Shown: positions 21,989 through 33,200 of the stretch, one piece after another | Layout of the letters: every line of letters begins with the position of its first letter | How positions within the stretch are numbered: the first letter of the stretch is position 1 | Origin: JANXQE01 sp035651635 | Lineage (GTDB): Bacteria > Verrucomicrobiota > Verrucomicrobiia > Limisphaerales > UBA8199 | Reading direction: 5' to 3' | DNA: 37,095 bases | NCBI GenBank assembly: GCA_035651635.1 | Contig: DASRFK010000184.1 | Coordinates: forward strand, 1 to 37,095 | Notes under the pieces: model-generated | Databases searched by the model: none | What the model was told of the DNA's origin: nothing | Seen by the model: only the letters and a program-made list of their open reading frames with translations | Made by a program: the position numbers and the translations under genes

Positions 21989-24900
21989 ATGGAAAGCGAA
22001 CCTCGCCAGGCTGTGAAATCCAAAGAGAGCCCCACTGAAGCTGCCGCCGCGGGCGGCGTTTCCGCAGTGGCAGAAGAGCGACTTGCCCTGGCGGATCAGG
22101 CTTTTGCAAGGGGAGACTTGAGGGCGGCACGCGATTTTTTAAAGAGCGCGCTCGAACTGACGCCAAAATCAATCGTGCTTTGGACTGCCCTTGGGAACAT
22201 CCAGTACCAACTCGAGGCATACTCCGAGGCTTTGATCGCTTTCCAGCGGGCCGTGAATGAAGACGCCGGAAATGTGGATTTGCTGGTCCGGCTGGCGAAC
22301 GCTGCCACGCGTTGCGGCAACCGGGAGGTGTTCAACGGCGCGTTGGCCCGTGCCCGCGATCTGGACGTACGAAATCCGATGGTGCTGCGATTGGGCGCCA
22401 ATGACGACTTTATGTCCGGTCGCTTTGCCAGTGCCGCGGAACAATTCTGCGCGTTGTTAAAGCCGGGCATCCAGGAGACTGATTTGCTGTTGCAACTCGG
22501 GAAATGCTTGTATGAATTGGGGGATTCCATCTCGGCGCGCTGGTGTTACGACCGCGTTCTGGCGTTGGATCCCGCGAACGAAATTGCACGACAGGCCCTG
22601 GCGTGCCTGGCCTCGGCTTGTGCCGTCATGCGCGGCGGTGCGGACCCGATAGCGGATTTCTTGCGACATACTCTGGATTTTTGCACTCAAAGGCTGGATC
22701 AAAGTGATTTCTGTGCTGCCCGTGAGGCTCTTTGCCGCGCGCATCGGCTCGCTCCCAGCGACCCCCAGATTCTGCTTCACCGCGCGCGTTTGTCGCTATT
22801 CCTCAAAGAATATCACGATGCCAGCCAGGATTTTACGGCAGTGTTGCGCCTGGATCCGCGTTGCGCCGCAGCGCAATCAGGTCTGGCCCAATGCCATCTG
22901 CGACGCGGAGCCACTGCGGAGGCTCGCGAATGTGCGCAACGCGCTCTGGCGATGGACCAGGGGGATGAGGAAGCCGCCTCCGTGCTTGCCTCGCTTTCTG
23001 AGCGCGCCCGGAACCGTCCCGTCCGCCGTAACCGTCCCAAAGTGCTCTTTCTGGCCGACCAGCCCGGGTGGGCTTACGACACGGCTGCTCAAGCCATCTC
23101 GCGGCGCTTGGCGGATGAGTTTGATATTCGTGTTGAATACTCGTTGCAACGTCCCGATTTAAGGGCCTGGGCCTTCGACCTGGCCTATGTTTTCTTTTGG
23201 GGCGAGACCTACCACCGGCAGGTCATCACGGACCCGCGGCGTGTGGTTAAGGAGATCAGCAGCCACCGTTGGGCGAATGAACAGGCCTACGGCTATCTCT
23301 CGGCGCAGGAGATGGCGGCGAGATATCTGCCGGATGCCGCGACTCTTACCGCCACCTCCAAGCGGCTCCAATCGATGTTCTCTCCCTTCCGGCGAGTGCT
23401 GTGGACTCCGAATGGTTTTGAGGAAAACCTCTTCTCAAATCGCGGATCTCGCTCTGGCGCGTTACGCGTAGGATGGGCGGGCAACGCCAACGAGCCGTGC
23501 AAAGGTCTTAAGGACATTTTGCTGCCCGCGTCGGGAAATGACCTGGAGCTGCACGTGGCCGGAGGTGAACTTTCCCGGGCGCAGATGGCCGAGTTTTATA
23601 ATTCGATCGATGTGCTCTGCATCGCTTCGACTGCGGAAGGCGAACCTCTCACGCTCATTGAAAGCATGGCTTGCGGTTGTTTCCCCGTCGCCGTCGATGT
23701 GGGCATTGTTCCGGAGTTGGTGCAGCACCGCCAAAACGGGTTGATCATCAATCGGAACGTGGCCGCATTCCAGGCCGCGTTCCAATGGTGCAAACAAAAT
23801 CTGGAATATGTTCGTGAAATGGGAGTGCTCAACGCCCAAGCGATGCTCCAGACCCGCACCTGGGATCGCGTGAGCGGATTGTGGCGCGCTGTCCTGCGCG
23901 AATCACTGCAGAATCTGGCTCCCAGCCGTGCCAATGGAAAGGCCGTGTCCACTTTTAACGATTCGCCAAAGCCCGCGTCGGAAACGCCACAACCCGCTGG
24001 ACCACCAACGGGTGCCGATTCCGAGGCTCGCGCCATGTGGCATCGCAATCTGGGCGACCATTTGCTGACTTGGCCCGAACGCGCCCAGGCTTGTGCCCGG
24101 GTTATCCAATCGCTCGGGCTTCCCACCGGGAGCACCGTGATCGATCTCGGCTGCGGACACCAGACATTGCGCGCGCTCCTTTCTCGCGACCTTCATTATG
24201 TTCCGATCGATCGCCTGGCGCGCACCCCAGACGTCGTCGTTATGGATCTCAACCAGCGTTGTCCCGAGGGCCATTACCAGGCCGCCGTTATGTTGGGCTT
24301 GCTCGAGTATATGGATGATCCAGGGGCTAAGCTGGCTTGGGCCTCCGAGCACGCCGATTGGCTGTTGTTTTCTTACAATGATTGTTCGGATCCCGCCCGC
24401 TGCGCGAAACAGCATTGGAAGAGCCGCCTTACCTTCCACGAGCTCGAATCCCGGTTGACCGCGTCCAAAGGCGAAATTGTGGAGAAAATCGACTTGGGGC
24501 GCTCCGAGTTTCTTTATGCCGTTCGCTTTCGAAAAACGATTGCCCACGCGACGTTCGCTGTCGACCGGCGGGAACCCGAGTCAGCCGGCCGGACCGTCGC
24601 CTTGTTCAGCGCAGCGGTGAATGGAGACAATTCGGGCGATTCGTTAATCGTCGACGCCATCCAGCGTCTGTTGGGGGGGCAATCCACCCGGATCTTTCCC
24701 TTGCTGCAAACTCTCACCGACGAGCAAATCGAGCAGGTTAATGAATGCGACCTGGCGATTATTTGTGGAACAAACCTCTACCAGGACCGTTTTAGTTGCT
24801 CGCTGAGTCCACAAATCATCGACCGCCTGAAAGTGCCCCTTATTCCTTTGGGGCTGGGATCCAGCGCTCCAATCGGGCAATTGCCCATCATGGATGAGGA

Positions 24901-25609
24901 AGGAATTTGTGCGGTTCGCATGATACACGAACGCTGCGCCGTCGCGAGCGTGCGCGACCCTGCTTCGCTCAGGTTTGTGCGCAGCCTTGGTATCCGCAAT
25001 GTTGAGCTGACCGGCTGTCCGGTGCTGTTCCACGGGCTACATCAGCCAGCATTTTTGCCAAGCGATACAGCACGATTGATCGTTTCCGTCCGCGCGAGAT
25101 TGTTGCATTTGGAAGGCAATTGGAACTCCAAGGCGTTTAATACGTTGGAATGCTTGTGCCGCGAGTTCAACCCTACCCTGATTCTCCAGAGTCCGTACGA
25201 CCTCGAGATAGCGCGGTCTCTGCGGCAAAAGTACGGCGTCAATTTCAAACACGATGACTCCTACGGTCACGAGATGATGCTTAGGGCTGTGCAGCGGGCT
25301 TCGCGCACGGTTGGGTTCAGACTTCACTTTGGCATGCTGGCATTGAGCTACGGCAAACACGCCATTTTCATCGCGACCGACACCCGCACTTCGGAGTTCT
25401 GCTCCATGATGGGCTTGCCGTTCCATGACATGCGGCAGTACCGCGACGAGACCCTCGTTCAACAATTGCGCGAGCCGGTGCCGGATATGACTTCCTTCCT
25501 TGCCAATTGGCGAGCGCTCTCCTCCGCCATGGGAAGCGTCCTCGAGCGTAACAACCTAATCGGCGCCAATGCGGTCTCTGCCCAAGCACTGTCCCATGAA
25601 TTCGCGTAA
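21989..25609 (+). CDS. TPR - glycosyltransferase - methyltransferase - pyruvyltransferase fusion protein
   Basis: The 1206-residue protein has four parts. Residues ~25-335 are TPR repeats (ALADQAFARGDLRAARDFLK, ALGNIQYQLEAYSEALIAFQ, ARWCYDRVLALDPANEIARQ). Residues ~345-630 form a GT4-type glycosyltransferase with RVGWAGNANEPCKGL near 491 and the donor-binding AEGEPLTLIESMACG near 551. Residues ~700-855 are a class I methyltransferase (STVIDLGCGHQTLR near 714). Residues ~865-1165 resemble polysaccharide pyruvyl transferase (GDNSGDSLIVDAI near 878, ICGTNLYQ, LGLGSSAP, RDPASLRFVRSLG, and a final GFRLHFGMLALSYGKHAIFI). Such TPR-GT proteins near flagellar genes often modify flagellin in other bacteria. 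No signal peptide is seen, so it is cytoplasmic. It overlaps the next gene by 14 bp; ATG 21989 is preferred over an in-frame TTG at 21962. Confidence 0.85.
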   Translation: MESEPRQAVKSKESPTEAAAAGGVSAVAEERLALADQAFARGDLRAARDFLKSALELTPKSIVLWTALGNIQYQLEAYSEALIAFQRAVNEDAGNVDLLVRLANAATRCGNREVFNGALARARDLDVRNPMVLRLGANDDFMSGRFASAAEQFCALLKPGIQETDLLLQLGKCLYELGDSISARWCYDRVLALDPANEIARQALACLASACAVMRGGADPIADFLRHTLDFCTQRLDQSDFCAAREALCRAHRLAPSDPQILLHRARLSLFLKEYHDASQDFTAVLRLDPRCAAAQSGLAQCHLRRGATAEARECAQRALAMDQGDEEAASVLASLSERARNRPVRRNRPKVLFLADQPGWAYDTAAQAISRRLADEFDIRVEYSLQRPDLRAWAFDLAYVFFWGETYHRQVITDPRRVVKEISSHRWANEQAYGYLSAQEMAARYLPDAATLTATSKRLQSMFSPFRRVLWTPNGFEENLFSNRGSRSGALRVGWAGNANEPCKGLKDILLPASGNDLELHVAGGELSRAQMAEFYNSIDVLCIASTAEGEPLTLIESMACGCFPVAVDVGIVPELVQHRQNGLIINRNVAAFQAAFQWCKQNLEYVREMGVLNAQAMLQTRTWDRVSGLWRAVLRESLQNLAPSRANGKAVSTFNDSPKPASETPQPAGPPTGADSEARAMWHRNLGDHLLTWPERAQACARVIQSLGLPTGSTVIDLGCGHQTLRALLSRDLHYVPIDRLARTPDVVVMDLNQRCPEGHYQAAVMLGLLEYMDDPGAKLAWASEHADWLLFSYNDCSDPARCAKQHWKSRLTFHELESRLTASKGEIVEKIDLGRSEFLYAVRFRKTIAHATFAVDRREPESAGRTVALFSAAVNGDNSGDSLIVDAIQRLLGGQSTRIFPLLQTLTDEQIEQVNECDLAIICGTNLYQDRFSCSLSPQIIDRLKVPLIPLGLGSSAPIGQLPIMDEEGICAVRMIHERCAVASVRDPASLRFVRSLGIRNVELTGCPVLFHGLHQPAFLPSDTARLIVSVRARLLHLEGNWNSKAFNTLECLCREFNPTLILQSPYDLEIARSLRQKYGVNFKHDDSYGHEMMLRAVQRASRTVGFRLHFGMLALSYGKHAIFIATDTRTSEFCSMMGLPFHDMRQYRDETLVQQLREPVPDMTSFLANWRALSSAMGSVLERNNLIGANAVSAQALSHEFA

Positions 25610-28600
25610 GCCTTCGCTCATCGTCACCATTGACACCGAGTGTGATAAAACCGCCAACTGGCACACCGCCAAGCCGTTGTCGTTTACGTCGGTAACTCGC
25701 GCCATTCCCGGGCGTTTGCAGCCGCTTTTTGCGCGTGCGGGAATTCGCCCCACATATTTTCTCAGTCCGGAGGTGATGGCCGATCGCGAAAGTGCCGCGG
25801 TGTTGCGGTCACTGCACAATTGCGAGTTGGCGACGCATCTGCACGGCGACTACATCCTGCCGAAAATCAAGACCTGGGATTTCGCCGAAGAGATCACCAG
25901 CGACATGCAATGGGAGTACCCGCCCGCCATTGAACGGGCCAAGTTGGCCGCCCTGACGGAAATGTTCGTGCAACAGTTCGACTATTCTCCAAAGAGTTTT
26001 CGCGCCGGCCGTTTTGGGGTCGGTCCAAACTCCGGCCGCTGGTTGCGTGAACTGGGGTATCTTGTCGATTCCTCCGTTACTCCGCACCTGTGCTGGACCA
26101 GTCCAAAAGGAGAGCCCAAACCCGACTTTCGGGCTTCTCCGGAGAGACCCTACACTATTAGTCCCGATGGCGATATCTGGTCCGCCGGGAACTCGAATTT
26201 TCTTGAGGTTCCAATCACAATTTTGGCGCCGGGAACCGTTCCGGCCAACAATCCGCGAGACCCAATCTGGTTTCGGCCATGGTACTCTGACGCGGCAACG
26301 CTGTGCAACGTGTTGCGCCATGTTGCCTCGCAACCGCCCGAAAACGGGATGCACCGACCGTTAGTGATGATGTTCCATAATGTGGAATTGGTTGCCGGAG
26401 CATCACCCTATCCCCAGACCGAAGCGGACGTGCAGCGGTACTTGGACGCGCTGGAACGGGTGTTTGCCCTGGCAGCAAAACTGGGAATCGAATCGTGCAC
26501 GTTGGCCGAATTCTATCAAAAATACAGTCCCGCAGCGAGCCACCTCGAGCGGAGACCACGGCCGGACTCGCCCGCATATGTGACCTCCCAGCCGATTTCC
26601 ACGGCGAGACTCTCCCCCGAACAGGCATGTAAAAGCGTCCTTGAAAAAGGCATCAGTTACTGCGGGGCAGGGCGCAAGCTGGAGCATATCGTCGAAGCAG
26701 TCAAAGCAGTCGCCCGCCAGGGCATTCCGGGAATCTTCCTGGAAGCTGGCGTCGCCCTGGGCGGCTCGGCCGTCGTCATTGCTTCCGCCAAGCCCGACAA
26801 CCGTCCTCTCCGGCTTTACGACCTGTATGAGATGTTACCGGCGCCGGGCCAGGAAGACGAGCCTCGCGCTCATACCGTCTATCGCGAATTCATCTCTGGC
26901 GAACGCGCGGAGTTGATCGATCGCACTTATCTCCAGGCAGTCAGAACTGGCTTATTGGATACCGTCAAAGAGAACCTCCGCGTCCATGGCCTGGATTTCT
27001 CGCGCGACCAGATCGATTTCTTCAAAGGCGATTTCCACACTACGCTGCACTTAACCGAAGCGGTTGCTTTCGCGCATATCGATTGTGATTGGTACGAGTC
27101 GGTGCGTTGCTGCCTCGAGCGCATCGCCAATTGGATGTCGCCCGGGGGCGTCATTGTTTTGGACGATTACAAATCATTTTCCGGCGCACGCAAAGCAGTC
27201 GATGAGTGGCTGGCGCGGGATTCAAGATTTCGAATCAAGGCCGCCGAGGATAATGTCATCGTCGAGCGCCTTCAGGACACGAAGCCGGCTTCGGAGGCCC
27301 CCGGGTTGGCTTTGCCCGCCGAAATGGTGGAGGCCGCGCTCGAGCGGTATGAAGTGCAACCCTGGTTCAAACACGCCTTCCGCGATCGAGTTGGGCGCTG
27401 GGATTGCTGGCGGCCTTGCGTTTGGGTTGCCCACAATTTTCCTAAAGATGCTGCGGTTTTGTCGTTGGGCACCGGCGTCGGTTATAACCTGGTCTGGCTC
27501 GCGCAACACGGCTTTACCAATCTGCATGGCCTGGATATCGACGCGCGCGCCATCGCCGCCGGTAAGGAAATCGCTCAACGTGCCAATCTGCCCATGAATC
27601 TTTGGGTGGACGATGCGCTGCACCCGCAACAATTGCCGAGCGAGAAGTTTTCGGTCATTGAAGCGCTGGTCTGGATCCATTTGCTCAAAGACTTCTTGCT
27701 GCCTGAATTGCTCGAGCTTTACGTGCCTCACCTGGCGGAGAACGGCGTTTTTATCGTGGACATGATCGATGCCGAGTTCAATGCCTTACCAAACAACCAG
27801 TATCACACTCAGGACTGGGAGAAACCTGTCGCGGAGCGGCGTCCTTCGGAATACAAAACCCGGCTTTCCGAGCAGCAAATGCGGGAGATATTTTTGTCAA
27901 AAGGCCTGCAGCTCGCGGAAGTGATCCGTGAACCGCAGAAGGTGCCCAAGGCCGTTTACGTAGCTCGTCGGCAGTCGGTCTCGAAGCTCGTCAGCCCGCC
28001 TTCCGCGCTGCCTGCCTCAACAAATCACGGTTCCAAGTCAAAGGACAAGCCGCTCAGTGTCTGTTTCTTCGCACATAGCGCCCAGCTCGCAGGCGCGGAA
28101 CGCAGTCTTTTGGAGCTGGTGCGGGAACTGGTTTCCGGTCACGGCGTCCAATGCTCGGTTGTTCTGCCCGGTGCGGGACCGTTGGACCAAGCCCTCAAGA
28201 GAGTTGGCGCGACGACCATCCAGGCCTCCTATCCTTGGTGGTGCGAGTCGCCTGGCGGTAATGCTGCCAATGGCACCGATCGATTGAAATCAGGATTGGT
28301 GACCATGCTTCGTTCCGTCTTGCCCGCCTTAAAACACATTAACGCGGACGTTTTTGTCACCCACTCGCTGGTTGTGCCTTGGGGAGCCGTCGCGGCTTCC
28401 TTGTTGGGGCGACCGCATGTCTGGTCCATCTGCGAATATGGCGAACGGGATTTTCGCTTCTTTTTGCCGTTCGAAACTGTGATCAAGGAAGTGGCCGCCA
28501 GCAGCGAATTCGTCTTTACCGCCACCGAAGGAATCCGCCGCACGCTTTTTCCACAGTTAACCGACGAACGATGTCGAGCCTTGTATCGGCATATTCCGAT

Positions 28601-30245
28601 TCCTTCCAGTACGTCCGGCCAGACCGCCTCGGGGACTTACGTCTGTGCGGGAGCGATTCGTTTAGGCGTTTTCGGGACCTTGACCGAGAACAAAGGCCAG
28701 GAAGACGCGGTGCGAGCAATGGGTCTACTGATGGCGGCTGGACGCAATGTTGAACTGGTTTTGGTTGGCGCGGCTGATCCGGAGTACCGCGCTTCGATCG
28801 AAGCCATGATCCGCGAGTTGGGAATCCAGGAACGTGTGCATTTGACCGGGTTTCTTGCGGATCCGTTTCCGTTGATGAACGAAGCCGATATTTTGATGGT
28901 TTGCACGCGTAGCGAGGGTTTTGGACGAACCGCCGTGGAAGGAATGTTGCTGGGCAAGCCGGTGATTTACGCGGCGGCGGGCGGTTTCCTGGAGTACATG
29001 GTCGATGGACGGACTGGGCTGTCATATCCTTGCGGCGACTATGCCGCGCTAGCAAACCGCATCGCTCTGCTGATCGATCAACCGGGGGAACGTACCCGTC
29101 TCGGAGCCGAAGCCCGCGCTCATGCTACTGCCAAATTCAGTCCCGATGCTTATGGCGGCGAGGTCTTTCGGACAATTAAGTCGATTGTAGCCCGGCAGGC
29201 GCCGCCGGCGCGACTTTCAGCGCAGTTGCAGCGACTCGTGGGCAGTGCGCTCAGTGAGATAATCGACCAACCCGATCGCCACGAGCCAGACCGGCATTTG
29301 GCTCCAATTGCCACAGAAGCAACGATGCCTTTAGAGGATGAATTCGACGAGAAGGCCTATCTGTCCCTGCATCGGGATGTAGCTCAGGCAGTGAAACAAG
29401 GGCGTTGTAAATCGGGTTGGAGCCATTTTGTTTCGTCCGGCTTCCGGGAAAAACGACAATGGTTTCGGCGTGGCACGTGTAACGGGTCGGTTTCGGCCAT
29501 TCCCCGAACCGAGCTTCCCGAGGGGATGGATCAATTGCAGCGCGGCTGGGACTTGCTGGGGAAAGTCGATCCTTTGTGGGCCATTCTTTCGGACCCTAAA
29601 AAAAAGAATAATGGCTGGAAAACGGACGAATTCTTCCTGTCGGGTGAGGGGACGATCGCCAGCGCTGTCCAGGAAGCGCGGCGTTTACAACCGGCTTTGC
29701 GTTTGGGCCGCGCGCTGGATTTTGGCTGTGGCGTGGGTCGGTTGACGCAAGCCCTTTGCCAGCATTTCCAGGAAGCTCACGGAGTAGACATAGCCCCTTC
29801 GATGATCGAGCAGGCGAAGAGCTATAACCGCCATGGAACCCGCTGCCAGTACCACCTGAACTCAGCGACGGACTTGCGATTATTCCCCGATCACCATTTC
29901 GACTTCATTTATTCGCTGATTGTGCTGCAGCATATCCGTCCCGAGTTCAGCCGGCAGTACATCCGGGAATTTGTGAGAGTCCTTGCGCTTGACGGCGTCT
30001 TGATCTTCCAGATCCCCGGCGACCAGAATCGCTACCTCACCGGCCCGCGCAGCCATCCAGAACTGGGTTCGGCAGATGCAATATTCGTTGCCGAACCCGA
30101 ACGGCTCATCGAGATGCATGGGTTGGCCCGCGCCGAGGTGATAACTCTGCTAGAGCAACAAGGAGCAACCATCCTCGACATTCGAGCAGACTCTGAAGCT
30201 GGCAAAGACGCCGAGAGTTACACGTATTTCGCCACCCGGAAGTAA
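25596..30245 (+). CDS. Deacetylase-like - three methyltransferases - GT4 fusion protein
   Basis: The 1549-residue protein contains, in order, the following. A polysaccharide-deacetylase-like (WbmS-type) domain lies at ~1-320, with SLIVTIDTECD and a THLHGD motif. A TylF/macrocin-type O-methyltransferase lies at ~340-565 (FLEAGVALGGSAVVIASA near 378, AHIDCDWYESV near 495, VIVLDDY). A second methyltransferase lies at ~580-790 (LSLGTGVGYNLVWLA near 621, GLDIDARAIAAG). A GT4 glycosyltransferase lies at ~815-1210 (FFAHSAQLAGAERSLLEL, then RSEGFGRTAVEGML near 1105). A short 'FDEKAYLSLHRDVAQAV' module at ~1249-1290 is one often found next to glycosyltransferases. A third methyltransferase lies at ~1340-1549 (ALDFGCGVGRLTQAL near 1374). 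It overlaps its upstream neighbour by 14 bp; ATG 25569 is an alternative. It is probably part of a methylated surface-glycan pathway. Confidence 0.85.
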   Translation: MNSRKPSLIVTIDTECDKTANWHTAKPLSFTSVTRAIPGRLQPLFARAGIRPTYFLSPEVMADRESAAVLRSLHNCELATHLHGDYILPKIKTWDFAEEITSDMQWEYPPAIERAKLAALTEMFVQQFDYSPKSFRAGRFGVGPNSGRWLRELGYLVDSSVTPHLCWTSPKGEPKPDFRASPERPYTISPDGDIWSAGNSNFLEVPITILAPGTVPANNPRDPIWFRPWYSDAATLCNVLRHVASQPPENGMHRPLVMMFHNVELVAGASPYPQTEADVQRYLDALERVFALAAKLGIESCTLAEFYQKYSPAASHLERRPRPDSPAYVTSQPISTARLSPEQACKSVLEKGISYCGAGRKLEHIVEAVKAVARQGIPGIFLEAGVALGGSAVVIASAKPDNRPLRLYDLYEMLPAPGQEDEPRAHTVYREFISGERAELIDRTYLQAVRTGLLDTVKENLRVHGLDFSRDQIDFFKGDFHTTLHLTEAVAFAHIDCDWYESVRCCLERIANWMSPGGVIVLDDYKSFSGARKAVDEWLARDSRFRIKAAEDNVIVERLQDTKPASEAPGLALPAEMVEAALERYEVQPWFKHAFRDRVGRWDCWRPCVWVAHNFPKDAAVLSLGTGVGYNLVWLAQHGFTNLHGLDIDARAIAAGKEIAQRANLPMNLWVDDALHPQQLPSEKFSVIEALVWIHLLKDFLLPELLELYVPHLAENGVFIVDMIDAEFNALPNNQYHTQDWEKPVAERRPSEYKTRLSEQQMREIFLSKGLQLAEVIREPQKVPKAVYVARRQSVSKLVSPPSALPASTNHGSKSKDKPLSVCFFAHSAQLAGAERSLLELVRELVSGHGVQCSVVLPGAGPLDQALKRVGATTIQASYPWWCESPGGNAANGTDRLKSGLVTMLRSVLPALKHINADVFVTHSLVVPWGAVAASLLGRPHVWSICEYGERDFRFFLPFETVIKEVAASSEFVFTATEGIRRTLFPQLTDERCRALYRHIPIPSSTSGQTASGTYVCAGAIRLGVFGTLTENKGQEDAVRAMGLLMAAGRNVELVLVGAADPEYRASIEAMIRELGIQERVHLTGFLADPFPLMNEADILMVCTRSEGFGRTAVEGMLLGKPVIYAAAGGFLEYMVDGRTGLSYPCGDYAALANRIALLIDQPGERTRLGAEARAHATAKFSPDAYGGEVFRTIKSIVARQAPPARLSAQLQRLVGSALSEIIDQPDRHEPDRHLAPIATEATMPLEDEFDEKAYLSLHRDVAQAVKQGRCKSGWSHFVSSGFREKRQWFRRGTCNGSVSAIPRTELPEGMDQLQRGWDLLGKVDPLWAILSDPKKKNNGWKTDEFFLSGEGTIASAVQEARRLQPALRLGRALDFGCGVGRLTQALCQHFQEAHGVDIAPSMIEQAKSYNRHGTRCQYHLNSATDLRLFPDHHFDFIYSLIVLQHIRPEFSRQYIREFVRVLALDGVLIFQIPGDQNRYLTGPRSHPELGSADAIFVAEPERLIEMHGLARAEVITLLEQQGATILDIRADSEAGKDAESYTYFATRK

Positions 30246-30250
30246 ACCTC

Positions 30251-33200
30251 ATGAACGCACAACCTAATCCAACCCCATCGCAGGCCATTAACCAGACGCC
30301 CCCCGGTTTACCGGGCGAGCAGGACATCGCCGTTTGCACGATTGTTTCCAAGAACTACCTGGCCTACGCGCGCGTTCTGGCCCGCTCCGTTCAACGCCAC
30401 CATCCGCGCGTGAAGATCTTCGTCCTGCTCGTGGATCGCATCGAAGGTCGTTTCGATCGCGCGCAGGAGCCCTTTGAAACCATCGCGGTGGAAGAACTCA
30501 CCAACATTCCCAATCCGTCGCATCTTTACTTCAAATACGATGTGATGGAACTGAACACCGCCGTAAAGCCCTATTTCATCAGTCACTTATTTGAGAAACG
30601 CGGCTTTCAGAAAGTGGTGTATTTCGATCCCGATATCCTGGTGACGGGTTCCTTAAGCCGGCTTTTCGCATTGCTGGACCAGCATATGATGGTGCTAACG
30701 CCCCATATCACTCAGCCGTACGAAGACGCGTTTCATCCTAACGAGATCGACATCAATCTGTCCGGCATTTTTAACCTGGGTTTCATCGCGTTGGCCAATC
30801 GCGGAGCGGCGGGCGAGTTTCTTGCTTGGTGGCAAAGCCGGCTTTATGATTTCTGCGCTTCGGAAGTGGCGCGCGGTCTGTTCACGGATCAACGCTGGGT
30901 GAACTTTGCTCCCACCCTGTACGAGGGAGTCCATATCTTGCGCGACCCGGGCTACAACATCGCTTATTGGAACCTGCATTATCGAGCGCGCCACTTGCGT
31001 TTCCAAAACGACTCGCTTAGCTACGGCAATAGCCCGGCGGTTTTCTTTCACTTCAGCGGTTTCGACAACAACAAACTCGAGCAAGTGTCGAAACACCAAA
31101 ACCGATTCCAGCTTGGCGATTTGCCCCAGTTGCGTCCTCTCTTTGAGCGGTACCGGGAGTTGCTCCTCCAAAACGGACACCGCGAAGCCTCTCAATGGCC
31201 CTATGCCTTCGACTTCTTTGACAACGGCGTTCGTATTCCGACCATCGCCCGCAAGATCTATCGGGATATGGCCGGCCAGGCCATGTTCTTTGGTGATCCG
31301 TTCGAAAGCGAACCCTTCGGCAGCTTCTTTCGCTGGCTTAACCTGGACGCCAACACCGAGGGCAAGCGCGAGACGGTGCCGATCACAAATCTATTGGTAT
31401 GGATTTACTTGCTGCGGCCGGACTTGCACCGCGCTTTCAAGTCGCCCGCCGGAGAAGACTCCAAAGGATTCAGAGATTGGCTCCTGCGAGAAGGTGTCAA
31501 GACCTTTAAATTGGACGCGGCGTTCATCCCTCGCGTCGGGACTTCCCACAACGCACCAGCCGATTCAAAACCGAATGCAGTTTCTGCGGCGGGCGGCCGT
31601 GCGCGGTTACCGTTTGGTGTCAATGTGTCCGGATTCTTAAGCGGTGAATTTGGGAATGGCGAGACGGCCCGGGCGAACGTCCGTGCACTCCAAAGTGCGG
31701 ACGTACCCTGCGCCCTTAACGGCATCCGGTACAGCTTGCATCGACACCAGGATCGGAGCCTGGCGGCGTTCTCGGCCGATAATCCGTACTCGGTCAACCT
31801 CATTCACGTTAACGCGGATACGACCCACGTATTCCGTAATGTAGTCGGGCAACGGTATTTCAAGGACCGGCACAACATTGGTCTGTGGTGGTGGGAACTC
31901 GAGCAATTTCCCGAGCGCTGGCGCCCGCAGTTTGAGTTTTACGATGAAATCTGGACGCAGAGCTCGTTCTGTCAAAAGAGCATTGCCCGACGCTCGCCTA
32001 TTCCGGTTAAAATGATACCCCACGTGGTGCACGTGGATGAAAGTTGTCTCAAACCGGATCGGGCCCGTTTCGGAATTGAGCCAGACACCTTCGCGTTTCT
32101 TTTCACGTTCGATTACATGAGCTTTATCGAGCGGAAGAACCCCCTGGCGTTGCTCAAGGCTTTTCGGGCCGCCAGTGCCGGGAAGGATGCCACCCTGGTG
32201 ATAAAATCCATCAACGGCCACTGTAATCCAGCGAAGCGGGCGGAACTCAGGCAGGCAGCCGAAGGATTGAACGTCCGCTTTATTGACGAGCATCTCACCC
32301 GGCCGGAAGTGCTGTCGCTGGTGGCGGCTTGTGATTGCTATGTGTCCCTTCATCGGGCCGAGGGATTTGGCCAGGGATTGGCTGAGGCGATGTTCCTTTC
32401 CAAACCCACGATTGCCACCAATTACTCCGGCAACATCGATTTCATGACCGCCGAAAACAGTTTTCTCGTGCGATACCGCCTGGTGGAATTGGAGCGGGAT
32501 TTCGGGCCATACCAGAAAGGGTCAACCTGGGCTGAGCCGAACGTGGAGCATGCCGCAGAGTTGATGCGCTTGGTGAGCACGGAGCGGGAAGTCGCTCGCG
32601 CCAAAGGGCAGAAAGCCGCCCTTGACATCAGAAAGAATCACAGCGCTGAGCACGTTGGCAGGCTCATGAAAGAACGATTGCTAGAGATAACCGGCGGTTC
32701 CCCGAGAACCCATGTGCCAGTCGCCATCAAGTTGCCTGAAAAATCCGGCACTTTGCCCAAGCCGGCGGCGGTGAGTATTGTCATTCCGACTTTCAACCGC
32801 GTCGAGCTCACCCGCCAATGCTTGCAGGCGGTGCGTCAAAACACGCCGGCTGACCAATATGAAGTGGTCGTCGTGGACAACGGCTCAACGGACGGCACGG
32901 CCGATTTCCTTGAGACCGAGCAGGCTGCGGGCCGCTTGCGCGCGATCTGCAACTCTCAAAACGTGGGCTTTGCCCGCGCGTGCAATCAGGGCGCGGCTGC
33001 TGCTCGGGGCGCGCACATAGTCTTTCTGAATAACGACACCGAGGTTCAACCAGGGTGGTTGCCGGCGCTGGTCAGCACGGCCGAGAGCGATCCCCAGGTC
33101 GGCGCGGTCGGCAGCAAATTGCTCTTCCCCGACTCGACCATTCAACACGCCGGCGTCATTATCCTTGATGACCGGCGATTGGGCGATCCTCTGTTGGCCA

